The notes below the pieces were generated by a model. That model saw only the letters and a list, made by a program, of their open reading frames with translations. It made no database searches and was not told where the DNA came from. Made by a program: the position numbers and the translations under genes. From Chimonanthus salicifolius (lineage: Eukaryota > Streptophyta > Magnoliopsida > Laurales > Calycanthaceae), in contig CM023536.1 of assembly GCA_013350335.1 (NCBI GenBank), positions 10,126,207 through 10,190,206 on the forward strand: DNA of 64,000 bases, in the 5' to 3' direction. Shown here piece after piece: positions 9,200 through 21,700 of the stretch; the stretch's first letter is position 1; the number at the start of each line of letters is the position of its first letter.

Positions 9200-12100
9200 A
9201 CATTGTTATTATTATATTTTGAAACAGAGATGAAAAAATATAGTAAAAGAAAAAGAGTAAATACAAGACAAAAAACTTGGCATAAGAGAGTTATGCCAGT
9301 GCAAGAACCATTAGAAACACTACACACAAACAAAACACTAATACATCAAATGACAATCAGCCCCAAAAGAACCCACATGTCCATACACTCATTCTCCCAT
9401 AGGCCCATCACAAAAAATCAACCATGGCTTCTTGTCTTCCCACCCCCGACTATGCAAGAAAATCTGCAACCCTGTTAGCGGAGCATCTGACATGTTTGGA
9501 GTGAACCACTCTGTCCCTGCACATCATCTTGATGTCCCTAACAATATAAATAAATTTCCAAGGTGGCTGTTTTCTTACCCAATTGGAAGCGTTATCAGAA
9601 TCCCCTTCCATATTAGGTTACTATCCTCAAAACTGATCCAAAGCTGGAGGTCCCTCCTAATACCTAGCAACTCAGCCTCATTTGACTCCAAACTCAGCCT
9701 CACTTGACTCCATTATCCCTATTGATTGGGAAAAGAAAAGAAGGATGTAAACCCTATCATTGTATTGTGTACTACACCATCGATTCCTATCTGTCCTAGT
9801 TTCCCTAGCTGCCCAGTAGGGAGACAAACCTGCTTCCAACTCACAAGATTATCCTTCTTCTTATCTGCCTGATCACCCGAAAGAAAATCTCTCATAATCT
9901 TCTCCAAAGAGAGATGACTTTCTTAGGACAATGGAATAAGGTTAAATGCCCATCAAAAGAAAGGCACATGGCTCTCCACGAAGCTAGCCTCTTATTGATT
10001 TTTTCTATCACTGGCTCCCAGAGAAAAGCTTGGCCTCCTAATTCAAAGAGGGATATTAACGTAAGTGGAAGAAAGAGATGCAAAATGACACTCCATGAAG
10101 CTGGCCACAAAATATAACTCATTTCCACTAAGATTGATATGAAAATCTCGCTCTTAGACCATCGGAGGATTTCCTTTACGTTCCTTATAAACTTCTCATT
10201 GGCTTCACAAAAAAAAAAAAAAATTTGATTGTATCATCAACAAACTGTAGATGTTGAAACTCAAGGAACGAAAGCCTAACACGAATGAGGGAGAGATCTG
10301 CAGCGCTGGAGAGGAGAAGGCTCAAAGCTTCACCCACCATAATGAACAAAACGAGAGATAGGGGATCTCCTTGCCGGAGACCACGGGAGTTGCGGAAGAA
10401 ACCCTTAGGAGAACCATTAATGAGAAACTGAAAATAGGATGAAGAAACACACACTGCAATTCAGACGCCCCACTTTCTTCCAAAACCCATACTAGAGAGG
10501 ACAAAGTGAAGGAAGCTCAAGTCGACCATATCATACATTTTCTCTAAATCAATCTTGCAAACCATACCTTACCTACCTGACTTGTGATGGGAGTCTAAGC
10601 ATTATTCATGGGCAGTGATGACAACATCTGCCTTCCATCAATGGCAACTGACTGAAAAAGAGAAATCAATTTAGGCAAAAAAACTTTGTCGGTTGGCAAG
10701 AATCTTGGATAGGATTTTGTATGGGCTGCCTAAGAGGCTGATAGGTTGGAAGTCTCTAAGTGAAGAAGCCCCATCCTTTTCTGGGACAAGGACAAGGAAT
10801 GTTGCACCAAGATCCTTGGACAGTTTGCTCTTCGGGGAAAACTAATTACAAAAATCCACTAGCTCATGCTTCACAACCTCCCAAAAAATCTTGAAGAAAG
10901 CTAAAGGATATCCACTTGACTTGGGTAGCATGATCCTCATCAAGATCCCAAATTGCCACTTTAATCTCATCTTTAGAAAATGGTCTTTCTAGGAGGGAAG
11001 CATCATGAGGAATTAAAGTCTTAAAGTGTAAACCACTGATGGGTAGCCTCTCCCAAGGGTTCACGGAGTATAGGTTTTGAAAGAAGTTGATGATGGAGGA
11101 GATGGTGCTATCCTTGTCAACGACTAAAGTGTCATCTATAGAGAGAGATTTAATATGGTTGACTTGCTTATGAGCTGAAGCTATGGCGTAAAAGCACTTT
11201 GCATTTTTGTCACCTTCCTTAATCCACCTATCACGGGATCACGGCCTCCTTTTCACTTCATCTTGAATACACTTGGTGCGATACTGATCTTCGAGATCTT
11301 GGCACAAGAGTTGATCTTCTTTTGAAAGATAACTGGATTGCTCACTGATATCTATTTGATTGATGCCATTGAGGAGAGATGCAAGAGATTGGGTTACGGA
11401 CCCAAAACACAAGTGACACCAGTTTTTTAACTTGCCTTTTAGGAATTTAAGCTTCCAAGAGAGGAAGAAGACTTTCCAACCTGTCGGGTTGCATTCAACC
11501 CACCAACTTGCCACTAGGTCCTTAAGCCTTTTTCTTTGATCCAACAAAGCTCCAAATGAAAAGGTGTGGGGCCCCAAGATTCCTCAAAAGTATCGAGCAC
11601 CAAAGGCCAATGGTCAGAAATCGGCCTAGGGTACACTGAGACATGGGAATCAGATAATGTCTCTAACCACTCCGAAGAAACAAGGAATCTGTCGATGCAG
11701 GAGAGGCATGAGTTGCCCTAGCCACCAAACCAGGTGAATTCACCCCTGATAACATAAGGTCCACCAATGAGAGGCTAGAGATGAAAACTTTTGCATAATA
11801 GGGGTAGAACGAGAAACACCTATTCTCTCATGAGGTCCCCACAAATGCATCAACGATTACCCCATCTGCTGCTGAGAGACTGAATTTCCGCCAGAAAAGC
11901 AGTCTTTCTAGTCTCATCTGTCATCACAATCTTGAGCTGAAATGTGATCTTCCAAATCTGAAGATAAGGTCCAATCTTGAGCTGAAATGTGATCTTCCAA
12001 ATGAATGGACAGGGAGAAATCACCAATATGACAATCAATCTTGCTAAATTTATTTGGATCCCAGCAAATGATGATTCCAGCCAAAGAGCCCAAGGAGTCT

Positions 12101-12290
12101 TTGGCTTCCCAGCAATTCTTGCGGCCTCCCTAGAAAGACCGGATGATTGATTCTGACGGATTCTCCATCTCTGATTCTTGGAAACAGATAATATCAGGCT
12201 TGTAAGACTGAATGAAATGTTTTACGGTGGATCTTTCTGAAGGGTCACCAAGTGAGAGTCTTCATGAAGAAAGCAATTCTGTAGCCACCC
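9200..12290 (-). mobile_element. L1-type LINE, near full length but degenerate
   Basis: Minus-strand order: an exonuclease-endonuclease-phosphatase domain (about 12270-11240; it contains KPDIICFQESEM, GIIICWDPNKF and GGVIVDAF); then reverse transcriptase (about 11070-9740; LERPFSKDEIKVAIWDLDED, then GLRQGDPLS and the active-site region QFVDDT, with Val for the usual Ala); then RNase H (about 9900-9260; SNEAELLGIRRDLQLW, DSDNASNWV and a His...ANRVADFLA end). RT runs directly into RNase H near 9800, so the RT-associated zinc finger and its linker are missing. Many stops and frameshifts make it non-functional. The 3' end is about 9200; no clear target duplication was found. Confidence 0.85.
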
Positions 12291-12574
12291 CAGGTTGATG
12301 ACTGGAAGGTTCTGATGTTTCTCCAACATTCTTTTCTCTTCTACGACTCTAGTTGACTGAAGAATTCAATCTGCTGAGAATACATCTAATTTCAGCAAGG
12401 AAGGAAAGGAGGTTTTGAGAGCAGAGAAGCTGCTCAAGGGGACAATATCCCTGGCTGCTTGGTAGGGAAAGAAACCACTTTTGGCTGCTGTGTATGAATT
12501 CTCAATGAGATTCCTGGATATGGATAATGCCATCTTTTTGCCACAATTAATGTCAATTGCAACCTACCAGTAAG

Positions 12575-13700
12575 TTCTAACTTGTTGGATTGGTAAGTCT
12601 TTTTGCCACAATAAGAATGTTGGTAGTCCTGACATCTCTGTGAACAATTGTGTACTAGCCACCTGTATGACAGTAGTGAAATCTCCTAGCTGCGCCAAAC
12701 CAAATCTCCATGTGCTGAGTGGTGGATTATTTATGTTGCTCAAATGCTCCCGAGTCCCGTGAGCCATGTTGTTGTCATAAACCAAGATCATTTCATCCTT
12801 TTCTTCGTAACATCCAAATGAAGAGACTAGATGCCTGTGTTGCAGGTTGGAAAGCATCTTAATCTTTATCTGGAACTAATGAACACCCTGTTCTGAAGAG
12901 GGGTTTGTGCTTTCTATAGCTACTTTAGTCCCTCACATCTATAAAACTCCTTGATAGACATTCCCAAAGCCTGACTCCAATGACAGAGACTCGTCAAAGT
13001 TCTTTGTACCTTATTTTATCTCATAGAAGTGGTGCTTACACTGGGCCACAGCCAAGGAATATAGGCGATTGCTCTCAGTACTCTTGCCTGAGATTGTGAC
13101 TTGTCTCCCATATTGTGGAAGTTCGACCCTCTGCAGAGTGTCAACCAGCCGGTCGCCACCAGACTCAGCACTACACGTTTGAAGTTTATCAGAGTAGCAA
13201 CTTCTAGTGGCTTCTGCTTTAAGCTAGCATTGCTGAATGCTCTTGATTTGGTGCAGACAAGTTCCCCATCTTATCATTCAGCTTGAAGATCGAATACATC
13301 CTCATACTCAGGCTCTGCACCTACTGAGGGGCATAGCACTGGCCACCTATAACTGATCATCAACGGGCCTATTGGCCATATACACAACATAATCCTTGTA
13401 AACTGGTACATATTTTGATTCTGCCCATGCAATGACATCAGTGGTTTGCCATGCTCTCTGGTTGTTAAGGGAAATGTCAAAAATTCTATGATTAATTTTA
13501 TCCATTTGCAGAAATGTAATCTAACAAGCACGTGAAATTCACATCAACTTTAAAGATCCAGGTGGGATTATAATTCAAGTTGATGTTTGATCAGGCCTCA
13601 TAGTTCTCATCGTACTGTAAACATCTATTGGAACCATGTACTTGGGTGTTGTCTCTGCTCGGGATCAGCTGAGATAGTGACACCATATCCAGCTTCATAT
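12575..13700 (-). pseudogene. CrRLK1L-type receptor kinase pseudogene (malectin-like domain + kinase N-lobe)
   Basis: Minus strand: about 13660-13270 encodes part of a malectin-like ectodomain (LVRLHFC, then segments resembling FDI-LNN and the PEY/YEDVFDL region, then NLSAPN). About 13070-12575 encodes the kinase start: a juxtamembrane FYEIK-like block, a decayed Gly loop (ESGFGNVYQG), GTKVAIE where the VAIK lysine is expected, LQHRHLVS, ILVYD and TIVHRDVRTTNIL. The latter is the HRDVK-TTN catalytic loop of this family with Lys to Arg. Stops and frameshifts abound, the membrane segment is missing, and the sequence ends before DFG. Family members such as FERONIA and THESEUS sense the cell wall or RALF peptides. 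This copy is dead and abuts the LINE. Confidence 0.85.
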
Positions 13701-14377
13701 CGAGTTTGACTCAAACCAGTCATTACTTGCGTGGTGAGAACTGCCCAGTGACACCTACATGTATTCTATACATTATCTGCCAGGACACCAGCACTAGTCT
13801 ATACACAATTTATCATAGTAGTATGAAAAAGTCAGCACTAGTCTATACAAACTTTATCATAGTAACATGAAAAAGTAGTTTTTCATGATTCATCTTTAGT
13901 TTACTATGTTTGTACCAAATTGTTTGTTAGATTACACGGGGTTTAAATATCGCTAGGCCGATGCATATCGTCGATACAGGCGTATTATGTACTGTATTGA
14001 ATATTGATATAGCTTCTATGGTGTTTTAGTAATTTTTCTAATATTCCAACAGTTTTAGAAATTCGAAACTTCTTAATAAAGAAAATATGATTTATAATAG
14101 AAGATATATGTCACTGACAGATACTAGGTGTTTCCTTCTTGGGTAAACATAGATGTTAATTTTCGTAACACAACATCTTAATTTGAACCAATCAAAGGGG
14201 AATCAGTGATTTTCTTTTCCAGTTGACGGAGTCCAAGACTCTTGACTGTGGCTGAAGATAGATGGAAATAGACAATGTTATAGTGTATTGCCCATACATG
14301 CTCTATTTTAAAAGATGGGGGTTTGTAGTTTTAACATCTCATCCCCTGTAGATTCCGCAGCCAGTGTTGGCCTTACA
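13700..14377. other. Spacer without genes
   Basis: No coding region recognised. A short duplication AGCACTAGTCTATACA...TTATCATAGTA...ATGAAAAAGT occurs at about 13790-13835 and 13832-13875. Confidence 0.5.
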
Positions 14378-14662
14378 TAGGGGTGAAACTCGGGTCGGGT
14401 TGTGGCACAAACCCGCATGACCTGACCCGAAAATAATGTGGGTCGGGTTATGAAAGTCGGGTCAGCTGGTCGGGTCGGGTTGAGAAGTCAGAAACTAGCA
14501 TTGAATTCAAGTCGGGTTGGGTTGAGAGATTTTTAAGTTAACCCGATCCGACCCGGTAAAAAGTAGGCTAAAGTAGGTTCAAAATGAGGGGTCTGGTCGA
14601 ATTTCGGGTCGAGTCGGGTTGGGTTTTTTAACCCGACCCGACTTAGTCCGATTTCAGCCCTA
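14378..14662. mobile_element. hAT-type MITE rich in GGGTCGGGT
   Basis: The termini TAGGGGTGAAACTCGGG and (inverted) TAGGGCTGAAATCGG form terminal inverted repeats. The 285-bp element is flanked by an 8-bp duplication with one mismatch (GCCTTACA at 14370-14377, GTCTTACA at 14663-14670), as expected for hAT. GGGTCGGGT recurs in the left half and ACCCGACCCGA in the right, giving strong foldback potential. Confidence 0.85.
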
Positions 14663-14670
14663 GTCTTACA

Positions 14671-15155
14671 GTTGAGCGGCCTCTGCAGTGGATATGCCTG
14701 AAATGGTAAAAAATGTGGCTGGTTAAATAATTATCATTTGCAAAATTTTCGATAATTTAAGTTTTAGTACATTAACAGAGGTTTTGTTTCTAATTCAAGC
14801 AAAACTCAAACCACGAATATGATTTAGGTGCCAAAAGTAAGAGAAGCTGCGGAAAAAAAGTCTTTTAACCCTGTCTAAAGACAATCTTTTATTGGTTTCT
14901 TTTTTGAGTTGTATTTTGACAATTTGACAGCAAGGAAATTTGCAATTCTTAGTATGTATCATTTTTATATATTGTCAACTTGTAATTATAGGTAAAAGGT
15001 CCAACCGATGTGTACTGACCAATACGTATAATATCAAAATACAATATTATATTAACGGAGATGGACCATTAAAAGGCCGATAAATATTGGCTCAAACGAT
15101 ATAAAATTGGACATATTCAATTTTTTAATCCTTTTTAAAAAAATTATTGTCTCGA
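14671..15155. other. AT-rich spacer without genes
   Basis: No coding region, repeat or signal that I can name. Confidence 0.5.
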
Positions 15156-15424
15156 CGATTTTTTGGTTTGAATCTTATATTGGATATGATTTTATCATGA
15201 AAGCATACTTTATGAAAAACGTTTGTCCACTCCAACTTTTTTTTCTTTCATTTAAATTTGTCCACTTTGAATTATTTTCACCATTCGACAATTTTTTGGT
15301 TTGAATCTTGTATTGGGTATGACTTTATCAAAGTTTGGAAGCATACTTTATAAAAGACGTTTGTCCACTCTTAACTTTTTTTCTTTCATTTAAATTTGTC
15401 TATTTTGAATTATTTTCAACATTT
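15156..15424. repeat. Tandem duplication, 133-bp period
   Basis: TTTTTTGGTTTGAATCTT begins at 15159 and again at 15292. Each is followed by ATTGG(A/G)TATGA, GCATACTTTAT, ACGTTTGTCCACTC, TTTCTTTCATTTAAATTTGTC and GAATTATTTTCA. Confidence 0.85.
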
Positions 15425-15745
15425 TTTGTAAATTTTTGAAAATAAATAAAGAAATGTTATATAAATATTTATGGACTTAAATGAAAAGACGTTAATGTGA
15501 TTGATATAGTTGTCTGTGTTTGCCTTTTTCATAGAATCCAGAATTTTTTTAAAAAAAAAACCTATAATAGAAATACATGTCATTAGGAACACTACGGAAA
15601 TACTAATTTCAAAAGTTGCTTTCGCATGTTGATTTTCCATTCCTACATTGAATAATTTCCAATTATTTAGGATTTATTTTAATTTTTTAGCAGTAACAAT
15701 ACAGATTACATTAAATGTACAAATACAGATTATATTAAATGTATA

Positions 15746-15905
15746 TTAACCCACATGGGTGTTGTTTAAGTGGTGGCCTCCTGCCTCAAGAAGCGAGAGG
15801 TTGTGGGTTCGAGCTCCCATAGCCTAATCTTGGTGTGCTCTAGGGGTAGTGAGCTCATCCACTGGGGTTTTACGCTATACATAAATTCAAAAAAAAAAAA
15901 AAAAA
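15746..15905 (+). mobile_element. tRNA-derived SINE with poly(A) tail
   Basis: It contains an A-box-like GTTTAAGTGG near 15764 and the B-box GGTTCGAGCTCC near 15808, and ends in an A-run (about 15888-15905). AAATGTATA occurs just before it (15737-15745) and directly after it (15903-15911), a probable target duplication overlapping the tail. No LINE or LTR parts. It is not an intact tRNA gene: I cannot fold an acceptor stem. Confidence 0.72.
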
Positions 15906-16014
15906 TGTATAAATACATTAACTGAAAAATGATCTAGAAGGAAAAACATAACAAACTACAATAACAAAAGAATACATGAAAAGGAGAATATAATACACAA
16001 CATCTATGCAAAAC

Positions 16015-16300
16015 CTATGTTAGAACATTTCTTTCCGAAAGAGAGCACTCCTCAAACTGAATCATTGACTCTACTTTTGGTAAAACATCAGCCATGCCGA
16101 CTTGGCAAATGCAACGTGAGTCTGGAAGTGAGAGTCCTAATATCCCTAATTGTGGTAACCAATCTCTAGTAGATTTTTCATTTTTCACTTTAAATTTTCT
16201 CAACTTTTGTTGAAAATTAAAAAAAATACCTGCAAAAAGTGCTTGAATATCAGCCGTTATCCGGCCCGTACGTATCATATCCGCTAATAGCATATCAACA
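16015..16300 (-). mobile_element. LINE RNase H remnant
   Basis: A short minus-strand frame (RDWLPQLGILGLS, then QVGMADVLPKVES) resembles the C-terminal end of LINE-encoded RNase H (...ANxVADxLAK). Weak similarity only; the piece is isolated and broken. Confidence 0.4.
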
Positions 16301-18336
16301 AGTATGATGAGCCCAACAATTTTTTATCCTATGCTTGGAAGTCATATTTGATCTTTTATTTTTCTATCCTTTTTCTCTTTTCATTGAGTAGCCTAAGTAT
16401 GTTTTAGGCTCTCATTTTTCTTGGGGTTCAGACCCTTTTCAGAAAAAAATGTCCAAGTCTCATGAAAATTGGCCCCTTAGCAATCATGTGGTTTATGCAG
16501 GCAAATGATTTTTGAGAAAAATGTCTCCACCGATGGAGGAACCTCGAGCACAGCTTTACTAAACTTCTTTTCAAATGCCGTCTTACAACCCCACAAGAGA
16601 GCCACCGGATTGATCCCACTTCTTGAAGTGAAATGTTACCAGCTGAACTACCCCATGTGGACAGGCTCCAAATATCTATGGATATATAAAGAGGAAATTG
16701 AGTTGTTATTTCTCGAATAGCTTTGTTTTGTTTGATTAATCGTCTGTGTGGTCTGTTTTGTGGAGGGTTTACTAAATCTCTTTGGGCCATTAGCCTTCAT
16801 ATTTGAAATAAAACGTTTGTTTCATTTAAAAAACTTCTTTTCTAAAGAGACTCAAGGTAAACCATAATTAGTAAACACTGCAGCTTATCTTTAGACTCCA
16901 ACTTAGACATCTTATGTTGGAGCTCAATTCACAAAACATTCAATGTCGACTAACTTTAAATCCCAACACAAATTTATAAAAAGTGTCATTTAGAGATTAA
17001 AAAGAAATGACTTAATGGGGCCCAGTTAAACACACAAAGCCTCCCATGATGAATTCAACTAATCACATTCACTGCCCCTCTGATAAAGTTGCCACATTCC
17101 AATTGTCCCCCAATAAAATGATGATTTTTTTGATGACCTAAGTGTTCAGACCTTTTAGAGCACACGACTAATCCTTGAAGCATGTGCAAGCCTCTCTCTA
17201 CCTACGCCCCAGATAAATCTACATAGAATGCCCTCTTTGAGGTGAAATAGAATTGAACTCAGGACTCCCATTTCTAGAAGCAGTTTGCTGGCCATAAAAA
17301 TGATTATCACTAAAGCCATGAACTCGTCTATATATAATCAACCTTTAGAATTCCACCACGTGCACATCACTAAAAACCATACTATTTATTGCTCTACAAG
17401 CTATCTTATCAAAAGTTCATCTTTTGTAGTTAGAATCCTCCATTTTGAACTAAGAGTGGTTTTTGATCTTCCATACTTGTGCCCCAACCCATTATATTCT
17501 ATCATCCTGTAAATGCAACTTATGGATTTCTAGTAATGCAATTTTTCTAGTTTTGTATATCCAAAGGCACACATTTTTGCTACAATAATCTCATCATGTT
17601 TTTCATTATTGGCCAGTAGATGGTGTTCTACACATGAACCTGCATACACAACTTTCTTACCATAAACTTTTCATCTTTTCCTGGAAATAATCCAATACTT
17701 AAATCCATAAAGATGATAAAGTTATTGCCATAAACTATGAAAATTAAAACAAGAGGGCTAAATCAAGGGAGGGCATAGTTCTAATTACAAGACATCTATG
17801 GGCCATAGTTTCTCCAAGCAAGAAAATTACAAACGATTTTGACTCAAGGTTATTTGATGTGCTAAAGCTGGAATTCAAATAGCAGAGTCCACCTCAAACC
17901 TGAATACACGGGAAGGGGTCATTTGCCAAAAAGCAGTATTTTGCAGAATTATGAAACTTGTAATTTAGATCTAACAACCTTGAACTCTGATGTATTGGCC
18001 TTTTTTGCTGATTTTGAATGAAGGAAGAAGCCCATTGGGACTGGCACTGTGTTCTTTTCATAATTGGGAGAAAACACTTTATATAAACACCAAACAGAAA
18101 TTGACATGCTCTACAAAAATCATCTCTCCCTCTCTCACAAATGTGACTATCATCTCTCAAAACACATTTCCAGAAAGAAAGTGCCTATGGCCACAGTACC
18201 TTTTTCAAAAAGCTGGGCTAGTTGCAACTGGACCTGTAATTTTGATATCAATAGTCTCGATCACATATTTACAGTGTGTTCCTTTGCAACTTCAACTTGA
18301 ATCACAACAATTTGAATGAAGAAATTGAGAGAAAGC
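16301..18336. other. Spacer downstream of importin gene
   Basis: No gene recognised. It contains the SINE at 17125-17297. Confidence 0.55.
17125..17297 (-). mobile_element. Au-like SINE copy 3
   Basis: Minus-strand copy: TTTTTTTGATGACCTAAG...TTAGAGCACACGACTAATCC...GAATTGAACTCAGGACTCCC. Reversed, this gives the B-box GAGTTCAATTC, the conserved GATTAGTCG block and an A tail. Closely related to 4211-4372. Confidence 0.65.
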
Positions 18337-18400
18337 AAACTCAAAAATTTTCAGAAGCGCCTACGCTCCAAAAAAAAGGCGTAGAAGCTTTCTGCAGTAC

Positions 18401-18486
18401 CTGCAAATCATACACACAATCATAAAAAAGAAAAAAAGGTGCAGTGGTGTGAGACATAATAAACAGTAAATCAGATGCTAACTTAC
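18401..18486 (-). other. Possible 3'-UTR intron of importin gene
   Basis: On the minus strand, 93 bases after the stop codon, a GTAAGT donor (18486-18481) is followed by a pyrimidine-containing stretch and the acceptor ATGATTTGCAG (ending 18401). Inferred from splice signals only. Confidence 0.35.
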
Positions 18487-18578
18487 ACTCATTGTTGCAG
18501 AATGGGGACAAGGATCAAACAATCACTGACAAAACGGCACCACATTGTAGAAATAATTGTGTTCTGATTTGATGTACA

Positions 18579-18752
18579 TTATGTCCCTTGTGCCATCTTC
18601 AAGGCCTGTTGTAACTGTGCAAAGGCTGTTGGATGCATCCTGCTAATGGCCGCATTAAAAGATGATTCCCCATGAAGAGAAGCACATGCTTGAAGGTTGT
18701 CCCTCAGTGAAGTCTCCAATGATAACTGTTTAATTGGATCAGAGGCTCTGAT
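18579..18752 (-). CDS. IPO11: Importin-11-like, last coding exon
   Basis: Codes for the C-terminal 57 residues and the stop (TAA at 18581-18579). The acceptor is TGGCTGTCAG before 18752, phase 0. It starts [10 protein letters not shown] and ends LKMAQGT. Confidence 0.93.
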   Translation of the reverse strand: MRASDPIKQLSLETSLRDNLQACASLHGESSFNAAISRMHPTAFAQLQQALKMAQGT

Positions 18753-21700
18753 CTGACAGCCAAAAAGGAAAATCAGTCATGCAACTTTATGATGAATTGC
18801 AAGTGCCAAAACTTCAACCATTCATTAGGCATTGTGCACATCGAATATATCGACAAGCAGCAGTCTTTTTTTTTTCTTAGTTATCCACTTTTTATATGGC
18901 CATCTACCAAGTTAATTGACATCACTTTTGGGTCATAGAAACAAACAATGCCACATTATTAATTTATAAGATATCACACATGCCATATACAACAAACTCA
19001 GTCCAAGACTGGCTGGATCAAAATACAAGCTATTGAGGAACTCAAGACCTATCTTGGAACTATACCTGTCTTTTTCTTAACTCTTTGCTTGAAACAGCAC
19101 AGAATACAGCATCATTTGACGCAGCAGAGTTTGTATTATCAACACTTTCATGCATCAATGGAGAATGTAAGGAAAAAATGTCAATCATAAAGCAACTGCA
19201 CATGAACTTGGCCAAGGTCACTCATAAAACAACTACACATGATCTTGGCCAAGTAAAATGAGGTTGAAACATTGAATGAAATGTCACCTGGAGTCCTCTT
19301 CATTTGCTTCATCACTTCCACCCAAAAGCACACTTGTGCAGGCACTGAACAATTTAAAAATATGCCACCACAAGGTTCACATAAGAGTTGGATATAATGA
19401 GAATAAATTTACGTCTTCAGAATCATATCAATACCTTAGGATTTGATCAAGTTTATCAAGGACTTCAGGTACTCTTAAGGTCAAAATAATAGCAAGAGCT
19501 AATGCATAGGCCTTTTTTTGGATGGATGTTACGTCATCAATCTGTGACCAACCAAAAATACATAAGAATCTGCATTTTATAGTGTAAAAGGAGGTACCAC
19601 ATGTTTAACCATCCTAAAATGAAGGTTGAGTTTCAGCTTTCCAAATTGCAGTCCAATAGACAACTGCCAAAATTCTAAATAGCTTAGAGATATTTGACTA
19701 CTGAAAAAAAAGTTATAATTATGCAGTTAAAGGTCTATATACACTGCATTATATGTAGTTCTTAGGACCACCACACCGCATGTGTTGTATAATTGTATTT
19801 AGTCCCTAGGACTATCATACATTATATGCTGCTAGCTTCTTTTAATATGTATTACTGGTTTGTAACAATTCGAAAGTTACTACAGTCCCATGAAAGCTAT
19901 CACTTAGAAAAATTGGACCTTGTCCATTTAAGTCCATGGTCATCCATTTCCAACAGTCATCAATCGATGCTCAACTATCATAAGAGATTTCACTAAGCAT
20001 GACCAATACCAGGACTCTTCCAAATACTGGGTTATTCGAACATGGTTTAAAAGACCTGCCAATATGATGCATATAAACTGGTTGGGACTGGCACTGATTT
20101 CTGTTAAACCAGGACAAAAAAATATTGCAGGAAATATGAAAATAATGAGGGACTGTTTTGGCCACCGCTTTTGCATTTTTCCTCTACTGTTTCCTTTGCC
20201 TTTCATTTCTCATCACCTTATCTTGTAGCTTAAAGAGATTACAAGGGGAAAAAGACAAGCTTTGGAGAAGATTTATGAGACTGAAAGGCCTATATATTGA
20301 GTTGATTTTTTTTTTTTTTTTTAACTTTTTAGTTTTTTTTCTTCAAAAATGGTAACATGTGCTAGCTAATGAAGGTAAACCATCATACAAACAAGATTTG
20401 GGACCAAAAAATTTATTTATTAATCCATTTTGCATTTTTTCACTTTATTCCCATTTTTCACCATCTTTTTCAAAACCATAATTTGCATGTAAATATAATC
20501 ATTAACTTCAGACATTTCTTATTAATTAAAGTTTATCTTGTGACCGCTGAAAAAAAAAACCAACATTTCATACATGTATAAACAAATATTTTACTTTAAC
20601 TTATATTTACTTTCAGATTTTTATTTTTCTATTTTTCACATTTATTGTTACTTTTTCAATTCGTTTTCAAGCGAAAGAAGATTAAATAATTTAAAACCTT
20701 AGTTAGCATGTAGATCTAATCACTAACAGCATTTCTTACTTGAAAGGGCCATTTTGAGAAAGGATAGGACAAATTATATTTTTTTTTGAAAGGTCAGGAC
20801 ATATTATATTTTGTTACCGCCGAGTTCTTCAATGTTGATAATATCCCATATAAAATGATTCACTGACCATCCAAATGTTGATTTGAGTCAAGTTATGGAG
20901 GCTCACCAGTTTTTTATGACCAAAACAATAAAAAAGATGTTCAGCAACCCACTCAATGTTCAACAAAGTGTTGAAACTATAGTGATTTATTAGTTATAAT
21001 AGCTATTAGGTCTATATTAGTTATAGTTCATTAGTTCTTATAGCATGACTGCATGAATGTAATACTAAAATATTCTTAGGTCTCCAGCTTTTTTATCAAA
21101 CGTTTTCACTAAATGCTTGATTAGTAATTACTACTTTAAACATATTTTTGGACCAAAATAGATATTAAAATGATTGGAAGTCAAAATCATCAAGTTCATT
21201 AACATATAGTTCAATTCAAGATCATACAACAATGTGACATACTTAGCTTAAAGGTTACCAATATTTTCTCATATGTCAAATTAGATTGAAAACAAACTTT
21301 ATAGTCCAATACTTTACAATATTCTAGATTTTTATAGATATTTTTTCAGAATTTTTATGGGGTTTTGAATTTGACACCGCTTTGGATTGGTTTGAAGGAT
21401 ATTTGAAAATATCACCTGGTTCATATCACATATCAATAGGGACTAGTATGATGATTGATACTATAGTTTTCACTGTTTCAAAAAAAAAAGAAAAAAAAGA
21501 TTGATACTATTATTCTGAACCAAAATTCCAATTGGGAACCTAGTGGGTTGTTCAAGAGGCTCATTTTAATTAAATTCAAATGTTTTTTTTAATGATATAT
21601 ACATTTATCACAATCACAATTTAGAAAGGTTTGTAAAACAAGATCCATATGCATATTTTCCTTGAAAAGATCAAATAAATTCCATGTGTTCAATAAAGTC

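Noticed and set aside
15746..15905. Functional tRNA gene
   Set aside because: The B-box is present but I cannot form acceptor and anticodon stems; the poly(A) tail and direct repeats point to a SINE.
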